From assembly GCF_900162725.1 (NCBI RefSeq), contig NZ_LT799418.1, forward strand, positions 2,885,729 through 2,949,728: a DNA stretch of 64,000 bases, given 5' to 3'. This DNA is from Parabacteroides sp. Marseille-P3160. Its GTDB lineage: Bacteria > Bacteroidota > Bacteroidia > Bacteroidales > Tannerellaceae. This document shows positions 54,299 to 62,579 of the stretch, in pieces. The number at the start of each line of letters is the position of its first letter. The first letter of the stretch is position 1. The position numbers were made by a program, and so were the translations under genes. The notes beneath the pieces are model-generated. The model was not told the origin of the DNA, did not search any database, and worked only from the letters and a program-made list of their open reading frames with translations.

Positions 54299-55942
54299 AT
54301 GTGCACTATGAGAACAAAAATAGTAACGACTTTACTGTTGGGTGCGTTTCTGGTTTTTACATCCTGTAGCGATTCTCTTGATTTGGACCCAACAAATTCT
54401 ATTTCTGATAAGTTGGCATGGAGTAAAGTTGAATATGCCGAATTAGCTATTAATAATTTTTATCACGATATTAATTATTACGGAAACTTTCATAATGGTC
54501 AGAGTACCGCCGGCATGACGGAAGGTTTTACCGACATCTTTAAATATGGAGCAATGAACTATAACTCACATGCGTATATTCCGAATGAATTAGCTTATGG
54601 TGGCTCTGTACTGACTGTATCGTATGTATCTGTTTACTTGGGTAACTGGAAAACAGTTTATACTAAAGTGCGTAGAATAAACGAGGGTTTATACAATCTG
54701 AAAAAATACAGCACAATGAACGAAGCAGACAATATTCGTTTGGAAGCTGAAATGCGTTTTTTCAGGGCGCTCAATTATTTTGATCTTGTAAAACGTTATA
54801 AACAAGTCATAATCTATGACGATGATCTAACTCAGATTAATACGGATAAAGCGCTCAGCAGCGAAGCTGAAGGTTGGGACTTTGTTCAAACTGATTTGGA
54901 ATTTGCCGGACAAAATCTACGGATCAGCCCTGAAGCACATGGACGCGTGACAAGTGGCGCTGCATATGCACTTCTCTCGCGGGCCATGTTGTATGCGGAA
55001 AGATGGGATATAGCAAAAAGCGCAGCGGAGAAAGTGACCGGTTATGAACTTACCCCTAATTTCGTTGATGCTTTTAAAAGCAACAGTAGTGAGGCTATTC
55101 TACAATATTCTTATGATAAGAGTGCGGTGAATCATAATTTTGATAACTACTATGCTCCGGGAGGAGATGCCGGAAACAATACGACCGGAGGCTACGGTAC
55201 ACCTACGCAGGAAATGGTAGAGTCTTTTGAATTGGCAACAACAGGAGGATTTCCTGATTGGTCTCCCTGGCATAACGAACAAGGAACTTCGGATGCTCCT
55301 CCATATGCTCAATTAGAGCCTCGTTTTCAGGCAACAGTACTTTATAACGGAGTAGTATGGAAAGGACGTACGATAGAACCCTATGTAGGCGGTACGGATG
55401 GATGGGCTTCATGGAGAGATGACGCAGTTCCTGCCGGACGTACGACTACGGGATATTATTTGCGTAAGTTGGTTGATGAGTCACATGATTTTGTCGCACT
55501 TACCGCGAGTACCCAACCATGGATTGCCATACGCTATGCCGAAGTTTTATTGAATAAAGCCGAAGCATGTTATCATCTGGGAGATAACGCGGGTGCTAAT
55601 GCTGCGATACGGGCTATACGTTCACGGGTAGGGCTTCCTTATAATGATAAAACAGGTGATGCGCTTATGGCTGCAATACGTCAGGAACGAAAAGTCGAGT
55701 TAGCGTATGAAGGACAATATTACTGGGATATGAAACGCTGGAAATTAGCAGAGTCAGCATTCACAGGAATACGGGTACATGGTCAAAAGATTGAGAAAAA
55801 TGCGGATAATACATTTACTTACACCTATGTTGATTGTGATAAACAAAACCGTAACTTTCCAAGTAAAATGTATCAGATTCCGTTACCTATTGATGAATTA
55901 AACAACAATACATTGGTACAACAGTATCCGGAATGGAGATAA
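54299..55942 (+). CDS. SusD/RagB surface glycan-binding lipoprotein
   Basis: 547 residues (an alternative ATG nine bases later, MRTKIVTT, fits the signal better). Lipobox VFTSC; the mature part starts DSLDLDPTNSISD. The SusD fold is seen in LEAEMRFFRALNYFDLVKRYK (TPR-like helices), TSGAAYALLSRAMLYAERW, and the C-terminal signature IRYAEVLLNKAEACYHLG, RQERKVELAYEGQYYWDMKRWKLA and QIPLPIDELNNN. It forms the lid of the SusC transporter. Confidence 0.95.
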   Translation: MCTMRTKIVTTLLLGAFLVFTSCSDSLDLDPTNSISDKLAWSKVEYAELAINNFYHDINYYGNFHNGQSTAGMTEGFTDIFKYGAMNYNSHAYIPNELAYGGSVLTVSYVSVYLGNWKTVYTKVRRINEGLYNLKKYSTMNEADNIRLEAEMRFFRALNYFDLVKRYKQVIIYDDDLTQINTDKALSSEAEGWDFVQTDLEFAGQNLRISPEAHGRVTSGAAYALLSRAMLYAERWDIAKSAAEKVTGYELTPNFVDAFKSNSSEAILQYSYDKSAVNHNFDNYYAPGGDAGNNTTGGYGTPTQEMVESFELATTGGFPDWSPWHNEQGTSDAPPYAQLEPRFQATVLYNGVVWKGRTIEPYVGGTDGWASWRDDAVPAGRTTTGYYLRKLVDESHDFVALTASTQPWIAIRYAEVLLNKAEACYHLGDNAGANAAIRAIRSRVGLPYNDKTGDALMAAIRQERKVELAYEGQYYWDMKRWKLAESAFTGIRVHGQKIEKNADNTFTYTYVDCDKQNRNFPSKMYQIPLPIDELNNNTLVQQYPEWR

Positions 55943-55962
55943 ATATTAAAATAGTAACGATT

Positions 55963-57648
55963 ATGAAAAATAGAATATTTTGCATTCTTGCTGTATCTTT
56001 CGCTCTCCTCTCAGGATGTCAAAGTCCTGATAGTATAGAAATTCCGATTGATACACAAGGCCTAACGCGTATTACCGCAAAATTCACATCCGGTGATTAT
56101 AATGAGCAAATAGCTGCGGAAATTTTTATAACAGACATGACAGCGGATACTTATATAATTCCTGTCCCATGGTATTATCCCGAAGAAAGCTATAATGAAA
56201 CAGCCCCTTACATGGAGGCAATGAAGGTAGAAGCCAATCTGGCTAATAATTATTCATTAACTCCGTCATTAGGTATTCTGGATCTTACAAAGGACAATAT
56301 CTTTACTCTTACTTCACCAACAGGCGAAAAAAAGCAAATTACCATTAAAGGGGAAGTAACTAAATTAAATAAATCAAGTATTACATTCTTTTCGGTGGAG
56401 GACGAAACGAAAGAGTTGACAGTAACAGGCTCTATTGATGAAGCAAATGGTGTGATTTCTCTTATTACTGTTGAAGATTTATCTTCCGTTTCTGTGGATC
56501 TGTCTGTTTCTTCGCATGCGACATTTTCTCCGGCTATTGAAGGAGTAAAGTTTGATTTAAACAATCCTACCCTGTTTACAGTAACTGCTCACAATGGGGT
56601 AGATTCAAAGACCTATACTGTAAGGAAAGAAACTCCTGAGAAAGTTAGCTACGGATATGCGAAGGGGAGTGAGAAAGTCTTATGGAAATTAAATTCGGGT
56701 GATTTAGGTATATCATGGGGAAGAGGAAGTACATCATTAGCATCTATTGGAAATCATTTGATTGTTTCGGCTGGAGACGGTTCGGTTCCTATCTATCTGA
56801 ATCGTACAACTGGCGCTAAATTGGGAACTATTGTTATGGGGTCGGCCAATGCAAGCGGATGTGTTACAAATGATGCAAATGATAACTTATTAATTTCAAA
56901 CGCAACCGATGCTGGCCAGACATTGAATATTTATCGTACGAAATCAGTAAGAACTGCACCGACATTATACTTATCATACGAGAATACGACCGGTTTGGCA
57001 ATTTCACGCATTGCCGTGCAAGGAGATATTGACGGAACTGCAACGATTATTGCAACCTGTGACCGCTCAAGCCGGGTGGTACGTTGGGATATCAGTGGTG
57101 GTGTTGCCGGAACTCCACAAGCTATTGAATTCTCGGGAGTCGGATCATGGGGTGCACAAAGTAATGATGCAGGCAATACGAGAGTCGTTCCTCTTTCGAC
57201 AAATAAAAATGATGGATATCTCCTTTCTTACTATAGTGCCAATGTTGTTTATCATGTGGATGGACAAACAAATGCAGGTACAGCTAAGGTTGCGGATGGA
57301 AGTTCTCTTAGTTGGGCAAGGAATCAAGGCCGTTTGGATGTGAAAGAATTCAACAATGCTCGCTATTTGGTGCTCGGGGCTATGTCTTACTTTCCTCAAT
57401 GGGCTATAAAAGGAATGATATATTTGTATGATATAACGAGTCTGAGCTTACTAACAGGGGATGTTTCCAACTCTCCGGCTTTGGTTTATACACAAACATT
57501 GGATTCTAACAATGCGGCGGATCCTATTTTCGGAGAGGGAGACGTTCTGTTGGTACCCTCTTCCAATGGATTTTATCTCCATCTCTATTATTGGGATAAC
57601 AATCATAAGATCCTTGGGGCATATAGTTTTGATTGTATAAATAAATGA
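55963..57648 (+). CDS. DUF5018-type surface lipoprotein of the glycan locus
   Basis: 561 residues from ATG 55963; the frame is open from 55933 but that start overlaps the susD end and hides the signal. Lipobox ALLSGC. N-terminal repeats of DUF5018-like beta-sandwich (to about 220, with TVTAHNGVDSKTYTV closing the second), then a strand-repeat C-terminal region with propeller-like blocks (SIGNHLIVSAGDG; RYLVLGAMSYFPQ). In SusCD loci such lipoproteins usually act as surface glycan-binding proteins. Co-transcribed with susCD; ligand unknown. Confidence 0.82.
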   Translation: MKNRIFCILAVSFALLSGCQSPDSIEIPIDTQGLTRITAKFTSGDYNEQIAAEIFITDMTADTYIIPVPWYYPEESYNETAPYMEAMKVEANLANNYSLTPSLGILDLTKDNIFTLTSPTGEKKQITIKGEVTKLNKSSITFFSVEDETKELTVTGSIDEANGVISLITVEDLSSVSVDLSVSSHATFSPAIEGVKFDLNNPTLFTVTAHNGVDSKTYTVRKETPEKVSYGYAKGSEKVLWKLNSGDLGISWGRGSTSLASIGNHLIVSAGDGSVPIYLNRTTGAKLGTIVMGSANASGCVTNDANDNLLISNATDAGQTLNIYRTKSVRTAPTLYLSYENTTGLAISRIAVQGDIDGTATIIATCDRSSRVVRWDISGGVAGTPQAIEFSGVGSWGAQSNDAGNTRVVPLSTNKNDGYLLSYYSANVVYHVDGQTNAGTAKVADGSSLSWARNQGRLDVKEFNNARYLVLGAMSYFPQWAIKGMIYLYDITSLSLLTGDVSNSPALVYTQTLDSNNAADPIFGEGDVLLVPSSNGFYLHLYYWDNNHKILGAYSFDCINK

Positions 57649-57661
57649 TAAACTCTGGTCG

Positions 57662-57696
57662 GTGGTATCTTTTCTGTAAAAAGGAGAAGATACCAC
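57662..57696 (+). promoter_or_regulatory. Intra-operon hairpin before the glycosidase gene
   Basis: GTGGTATCTT (57662-57671) and its exact inverse AAGATACCAC (57687-57696) with further wobble pairs inside, no T run behind. It may limit expression of, or stabilise, the downstream part of the mRNA. Confidence 0.5.
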
Positions 57697-57716
57697 TTGA
57701 CTTTATAAAATAAAAC

Positions 57717-59099
57717 ATGAAAGATGTATTAAGAGCTATATTCATAGTTTCCGTTTTTGTTCTTTTTGGAGGGATGTCTTGTAGAGACAGGGATAAGATT
57801 CCTGAATGGAAATGGAATAACGGAACGGATACTAATGGATTAAAACCGAGCTATTTGTGGGTTGATGCGGCAGGAAATTTCAATGATTTTGCAAATAACA
57901 AGGAAAATATTACAAGAGATCTGACTTTGGCTAAAAATGCAGGGTTTACCGATATAGTTGTGGATATTCGTCCCACAAATGGAGATATTCTTTACCAATC
58001 GTCAAGACAAGGAGTTCAGCAAGTAACATGGCTGGGAGCCTGGATAAACGGTATATATTCGAAAGTCAATCGTACGGCAACCTGGGATTATCTGCAGGCT
58101 TTTATAGATAAAGGACATGAGTTAGGATTGAAAGTACATGCAGGTTTCAATACCATGGTTGGCGGAGATAGCAGTATATTGGGTAATCAGGGAATTCTTT
58201 ACAGAGATAACAGTAAGAAATCTTGGGCGACTTATGAGAACTTGTCTACCGGTATTACGAATACAACGGATCAGGGATTAGGGATAAAATTTTTTAATCC
58301 TGCAAATGATGAAGTTCAGGAATATTTATGCAGCTTACTAAAGGATCTGGCGAAATATGACCTGGATGGTATTTTTCTTGACAGAGGTCGTTTTGACGGT
58401 ATCCAATCTGATTTTTCAGATATTACCCGTCAGAAATTTCAAGCATATCTTGGAGGTACAATTATTTCAAATTACCCGGGTGATATATTGCCCGCCGGAG
58501 TTACTATGAACGATGTGATGTCTATGAGCACATATCCTATCTATTTCCCAAAGTGGTTGGAATTCAGAGCCAAGGTTATGTATGATTTTATGTCGAAAGC
58601 ACGCGATGCAGTCAAGTCCGTTAATTCAAAAATCAAATTTGGCGTATATGTCGGTGGTTGGTATTCCACCTATTATGAAGTTGGCGTTAACTGGGCAAGT
58701 CCGAACTATAATACTTCATTATATTATAAATGGGCGACTATTAATTACAAAAAATATGGATTTGCTGCTTTGATGGATCAAATGTTGATTGGAGCTTATG
58801 CTTCTCCGCTTCAAGTTTATGGTACTACTGAATGGACGATGCAAGGTTTTTGTAAACTGGCAGCAGATAAAACAAAAGGCAATTGTCCAATGGTGGCAGG
58901 TGGTCCGGATGTCGGTAACTGGGACTCTTCAAACTCTGTTAGTCAGGAAGATGAAAATCAAGCAATAGTGAACTCAGTAAAAGCCTGTATAGATGTATGT
59001 GACGGTTATTTCTTGTTTGATATAGTTCACCTGAAAATGTCGAATCAATGGACTTATGCAAAACAAGGCATTGACCTTGCCATAAAACAAAATCAATAA
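57717..59099 (+). CDS. Family-10-like glycoside hydrolase (GHL10 type), lipoprotein
   Basis: 460 residues with a lipobox (FGGMSC). The body is a TIM barrel of the GHL10 / 'family 10 glycosylhydrolase' group: KPSYLWVDAAGNF, NAGFTDIVVDIRPTNGDILY, GLKVHAGFNTMVGGD, KYDLDGIFLDRGRFDGI with the likely catalytic Asp cluster, KFGVYVGGWYSTYYE and MLIGAYASP. Members cleave varied alpha- or beta-linked glycans and many are uncharacterised. Last gene of the SusCD transcription unit, so it probably acts on the same glycan at the cell surface. Confidence 0.85.
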   Translation: MKDVLRAIFIVSVFVLFGGMSCRDRDKIPEWKWNNGTDTNGLKPSYLWVDAAGNFNDFANNKENITRDLTLAKNAGFTDIVVDIRPTNGDILYQSSRQGVQQVTWLGAWINGIYSKVNRTATWDYLQAFIDKGHELGLKVHAGFNTMVGGDSSILGNQGILYRDNSKKSWATYENLSTGITNTTDQGLGIKFFNPANDEVQEYLCSLLKDLAKYDLDGIFLDRGRFDGIQSDFSDITRQKFQAYLGGTIISNYPGDILPAGVTMNDVMSMSTYPIYFPKWLEFRAKVMYDFMSKARDAVKSVNSKIKFGVYVGGWYSTYYEVGVNWASPNYNTSLYYKWATINYKKYGFAALMDQMLIGAYASPLQVYGTTEWTMQGFCKLAADKTKGNCPMVAGGPDVGNWDSSNSVSQEDENQAIVNSVKACIDVCDGYFLFDIVHLKMSNQWTYAKQGIDLAIKQNQ

Positions 59100-59371
59100 A
59101 TAATTTGATAGAGAACCTTAAGTAATCTACTTTACTGATTTCTTACATTGAGTTGACTTTCTCCACAAAAGCGTATACAAGAAATTGACCAAGGGTCGGA
59201 ATTGTCAGCTCCATAGGCATGCTCTTTATCCGTAGGAAGAAGTAAAAGCTCTGTTTTCGTATGTTGTACTTTTCTTCTTTGCATTGGATCCAATCTTATT
59301 CTAAGAGAAAATACTTGATTACGAAGCACACATTCCAAATACAAGACACCTTAAACAATGTTAAATAAATA

Positions 59372-59477
59372 CTTTTACATTGTTTGAATTGATTTCTTTT
59401 GATTACTTTTACTTTTGTATAGTTTCACAATAATAAATGAATCATTTAAAAACTTCTGTCGTGGGAAACACTCTTTA
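59372..59477 (+). promoter_or_regulatory. Duplicated promoter-leader module, copy B (DeoR operon)
   Basis: Near-identical to copy A at 50606-50712: TTG at 59389-59391, 18-base spacer, TACTTTTG at 59410-59417, and a conserved transcribed part to GTGGGAAACACTCTTTA. It drives the DeoR-SIS-ROK-GH2 unit with a leader of about 195 bases. The stretch before it (59100-59371) holds no supported gene. Confidence 0.8.
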
Positions 59478-59616
59478 TTATTTTAAGTGCTGATATAAAA
59501 TAAATAATGATTGATTGTTACAGAGAAAAAAAATATACGCAAGTAAAAGAAATAGAATTAAACAAATTTGGCTTCTTTTTATTTATAGATAAAAAACAAT
59601 TAAACAAAATAAAAAT

Positions 59617-60399
59617 ATGAAAGTCGAAAATCATAATGCAATATTTCAAGAAGAACGACTTGAAAAAATCATGGCATTACTTGAGAAAGATAACCGTTTG
59701 GTTACAAATGATTTACCAGAAAAGTTTAATACCACTTCAGTAACAATACGCAAAGATTTGATAATTCTCGAAAAAAGAGGATTATTAAAACGTACACATG
59801 GAGGCGCTATTAAAGTCAATAAACTTTATCCCGGACTCGCCCTGACGGAAAAAGAAAAAATCAATCTGGACGAAAAAATAAGAATTGCGAAACAAGCTTC
59901 AAAACTCATTTCCGAAGGGGATACCATTATTCTCGATTCTGGATCTACAACCAGTCTGTTGGCTAAAGAAATAAAACATATGCATCGACTGACAGTCATT
60001 ACAAATGCTATAAACATAGCGAATGAACTATTACAAAGTGATATTGAAGTAATACTTATCGGAGGCACTTTATTGAAAGAAACATCTACATTGGTAGGAC
60101 CTTTAGCAGACGATTCTCTACGAAAGTTATCAGCTGCTAAATTATTTATTGGAGTTGACGGAATAGATTTTGAAAGAGGTCTTACTACTCCAAACCTTCA
60201 AGAGGCAAAAACAAGCCGTGTCATGATGGAAATATCCAGTGAGATCATTTTAGTTGTCGATTCTTCCAAATTCGGAAGAAGAAGTCTGGGAGTTATATCT
60301 AAAGTAAAAGATATTGATACAATAATCACTACTAAAAAACTGTCGGATACTGAACAAAAAAAATTCGCTAATGACGGAATTGATGTACTTATTGTATAA
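59617..60399 (+). CDS. DeoR/GlpR-family regulator
   Basis: 260 residues. N-terminal HTH (about 12-65): ERLEKIMALLEKDNRLVTNDL, TTSVTIRKDLIILEKRGLL and the closing RTHGGA. The C-terminal sugar-phosphate sensor has DSGSTTSLLAKEI, TNAINIANEL, LIGGTLLKETSTLVGPLA and FIGVDGIDFERGLTTPN, the conserved blocks of DeoRC. The effector is probably a phosphorylated (amino) sugar made by the downstream enzymes. Because both glycan operons share the same promoter-leader, it is the obvious candidate regulator of both. Confidence 0.92.
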   Translation: MKVENHNAIFQEERLEKIMALLEKDNRLVTNDLPEKFNTTSVTIRKDLIILEKRGLLKRTHGGAIKVNKLYPGLALTEKEKINLDEKIRIAKQASKLISEGDTIILDSGSTTSLLAKEIKHMHRLTVITNAINIANELLQSDIEVILIGGTLLKETSTLVGPLADDSLRKLSAAKLFIGVDGIDFERGLTTPNLQEAKTSRVMMEISSEIILVVDSSKFGRRSLGVISKVKDIDTIITTKKLSDTEQKKFANDGIDVLIV

Positions 60400-60536
60400 A
60401 AAAGTGTTTAAAGAAAATAACCGAATATTACTGTCATCATCTTTATCATGATTTAGTTATATATGAGAAATTGGAAATCTATTAACTTTTTCGGATAATA
60501 AAATATCGCAATTTCATACAAATTTTAAGAAATAAC

Positions 60537-61586
60537 ATGAATAAGTTTCTCAAAGAAATATTAGAACAGCCAAAGGCTATTGAGAATGTTATCAATTTTT
60601 ATACTCATACCGAAGGCTTAGAACTTTTAAAAAAAATAAGAACAATCATTTCAGAAAAACATATCGAACAAATAATTTTTACCGGTATGGGTAGTTCTTA
60701 TTTCATTTCTCACGCAGCTTCAGGGTTGTTCAATAACTTGGAGATACACTCCTTATACATCAACACGAGTGAATTGTTGCATTATAACTATTTTTTATTA
60801 AATAAACCAACCATGTTGATATGCTTATCACAATCAGGTGAGAGTTTTGAAATAAAGGAAATTTTAGAGCGGCTGCCATCAACTGTTTTCTCAGTAGGCA
60901 TTGTGAATGATGAAAAAAGTGCACTTGCAAAAAAAGCTAATGTAGCTTTGTTTTGCAAAGGCGGAAAGGAAGAAATGACTTCCACAAAAACTTATGTAGT
61001 AACATCGCTGGTTGCATTTATCCTAGGCTGGTATCTTTCAGGAGATTGGAATACCGCCAAAATAAAAATGTTAAATCGTTTACAGACAAACTTTGAACTA
61101 TTTTTTCATTCTGACAGTTGGCTAAAAGATATACTTATATTCTTTGGAGACCTAGGTGCCATACAAATTATTGCAAGAGGACCAGCCTTTTCAACAGCCA
61201 GTCAAAGTGCTCTTATGTTTAGAGAAGCTACACATATCGCTGCCTCAAGTTTTTTGGGAGGAGAATTCAGACATGGGCCAATGGAAATGGTTACTGAAAA
61301 TTTTCAGGCTATCTTGTTCGCAGCCAAAGGTAAGACCTTAAAACAAAGCTTGCGCATGGCAGAAGATATAGCAAACTTCGGTGGTAAGGTTTGGCTTATA
61401 ACCAACATTCAGAGGGATTGGAATAATAAAAATATTATTCCATTTTTTATAGATGAATCGGATGAATTCCTTTTCTCCATTCAAAGTATCATCCCTGTAC
61501 AACTCTTCATTGACTCATATGCCAAAGCCAAAAATTTCGAAGCCGGTAGTTTTTCGCATGGTGCTAAAGTAACTTCAATAGAATAA
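60537..61586 (+). CDS. SIS-domain sugar-phosphate isomerase/deaminase
   Basis: 349 residues with two SIS domains, no glutaminase domain. GMGSSYFISHAASGLF and CLSQSGESFEIKEILER form the sugar-phosphate site of the first; ARGPAFSTASQSALMFREATHIAAS and GGEFRHGPMEMV with the catalytic Glu-His region lie in the second, and the end GSFSHGAKVTSIE matches the C-terminal tail of GlmS-like deaminases. Related proteins deaminate glucosamine-6-phosphate (NagB-II), act on tagatosamine or deglycate fructosamine-6-phosphate. In this locus glucosamine-6-phosphate deamination is the best guess. Confidence 0.85.
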   Translation: MNKFLKEILEQPKAIENVINFYTHTEGLELLKKIRTIISEKHIEQIIFTGMGSSYFISHAASGLFNNLEIHSLYINTSELLHYNYFLLNKPTMLICLSQSGESFEIKEILERLPSTVFSVGIVNDEKSALAKKANVALFCKGGKEEMTSTKTYVVTSLVAFILGWYLSGDWNTAKIKMLNRLQTNFELFFHSDSWLKDILIFFGDLGAIQIIARGPAFSTASQSALMFREATHIAASSFLGGEFRHGPMEMVTENFQAILFAAKGKTLKQSLRMAEDIANFGGKVWLITNIQRDWNNKNIIPFFIDESDEFLFSIQSIIPVQLFIDSYAKAKNFEAGSFSHGAKVTSIE

Positions 61587-61671
61587 ACCATGGTTCATTC
61601 AAAACAAAATACATACTTTCTTTATCCTATTTTGGAAAAAGAAAGTTAGATATCAACAAAAATAAGTAAAT

Positions 61672-62559
61672 ATGAGGAAAATAATTATCGGAATTGATTT
61701 GGGTGGGACCAAAATTATGACAGGTGCCATTAATATGGCAGGAAAAGTACTAGGTACACCTGTGAAAGTACCTACTGAAAGTCATTTGCCAAAAGAAATT
61801 ATTCTAAAAAAAATAACAGATGCCATTGAAAAGATTATCAGTAATTTAACGCTGACAATCAACGATGTGGCAGGTATCGGTATTGGTACCACAGGACCAT
61901 TGGATATTGAAACAGGGGTTATCCTTGAATGTCCGCAATTACCTACTATGCAGTTTTTCCCATTGCGTGATGCAGTACAAACATATTTTGGCATTCCCGT
62001 TTTCATAAATAATGATGCAAACTGCTTGATCTTTGGCGAGTGTATTTTTGGTGCGGCAACCAATAAAAAAACTGTTGTGGGTTTCACACTAGGCACTGGT
62101 ATTGGTTGCGGCATTGTGATAGATGAAAAAATATTGAACGGTACCACCAGCACAGCGGGTGAAATCTGGACATCGCCTTATAAGTCAGGCATCATCGAAG
62201 ATTACATTTCGGGTACAGGTGTTTCAAAAATTTACCAATCCATTTCGGGTAATGACAGATCGTCACTCGAAATATATCAAATGGCCGAAAACGGCGATGT
62301 GGATGCATTGCAAACTTGGGCAGTGTTTGGGACACATCTTGCCGTACCATTAGCTTGGAGTATCAATATCCTTGACCCTGAAGTTGTCGTGTTGGGAGGT
62401 TCCATTACTACAGCCTACAAGTTTTTCAAAGATACAATGGAAGTTAATCTGCGAAAAAGAATTTGTCCTGTACCCGCCAAGAAAACGAAAGTAGAACTCG
62501 CTCAGTTGGGCGATTATGGAGGTTTTATCGGGGCGGCTTGTTTAGTATTTAAAAATTGA
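61672..62559 (+). CDS. ROK-family sugar kinase or regulator without zinc motif
   Basis: 295 residues. ATP-binding IGIDLGGTKIMTGAI, GIGTTGPLD, NNDANCLIFGE with the catalytic Asp and GFTLGTGIGCGIVID are clear. The usual zinc-binding segment of ROK kinases (His and CxCGxxGC before the ExxxSG motif) is absent: AGEIWTSPYKSG runs directly into IIEDYISGTG. There is no HTH, so it is a kinase-like protein, probably phosphorylating a sugar such as glucosamine, but loss of the zinc site makes the substrate uncertain. Confidence 0.83.
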   Translation: MRKIIIGIDLGGTKIMTGAINMAGKVLGTPVKVPTESHLPKEIILKKITDAIEKIISNLTLTINDVAGIGIGTTGPLDIETGVILECPQLPTMQFFPLRDAVQTYFGIPVFINNDANCLIFGECIFGAATNKKTVVGFTLGTGIGCGIVIDEKILNGTTSTAGEIWTSPYKSGIIEDYISGTGVSKIYQSISGNDRSSLEIYQMAENGDVDALQTWAVFGTHLAVPLAWSINILDPEVVVLGGSITTAYKFFKDTMEVNLRKRICPVPAKKTKVELAQLGDYGGFIGAACLVFKN

Positions 62560-62579
62560 AAAACTAAAAAATCAAAACA

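Noticed and set aside
59132-59344. 70-codon minus-strand frame between the glycosidase and DeoR genes
   Set aside because: No promoter, no recognised domain, and only modest length; could be a remnant, but there is not enough to call it.
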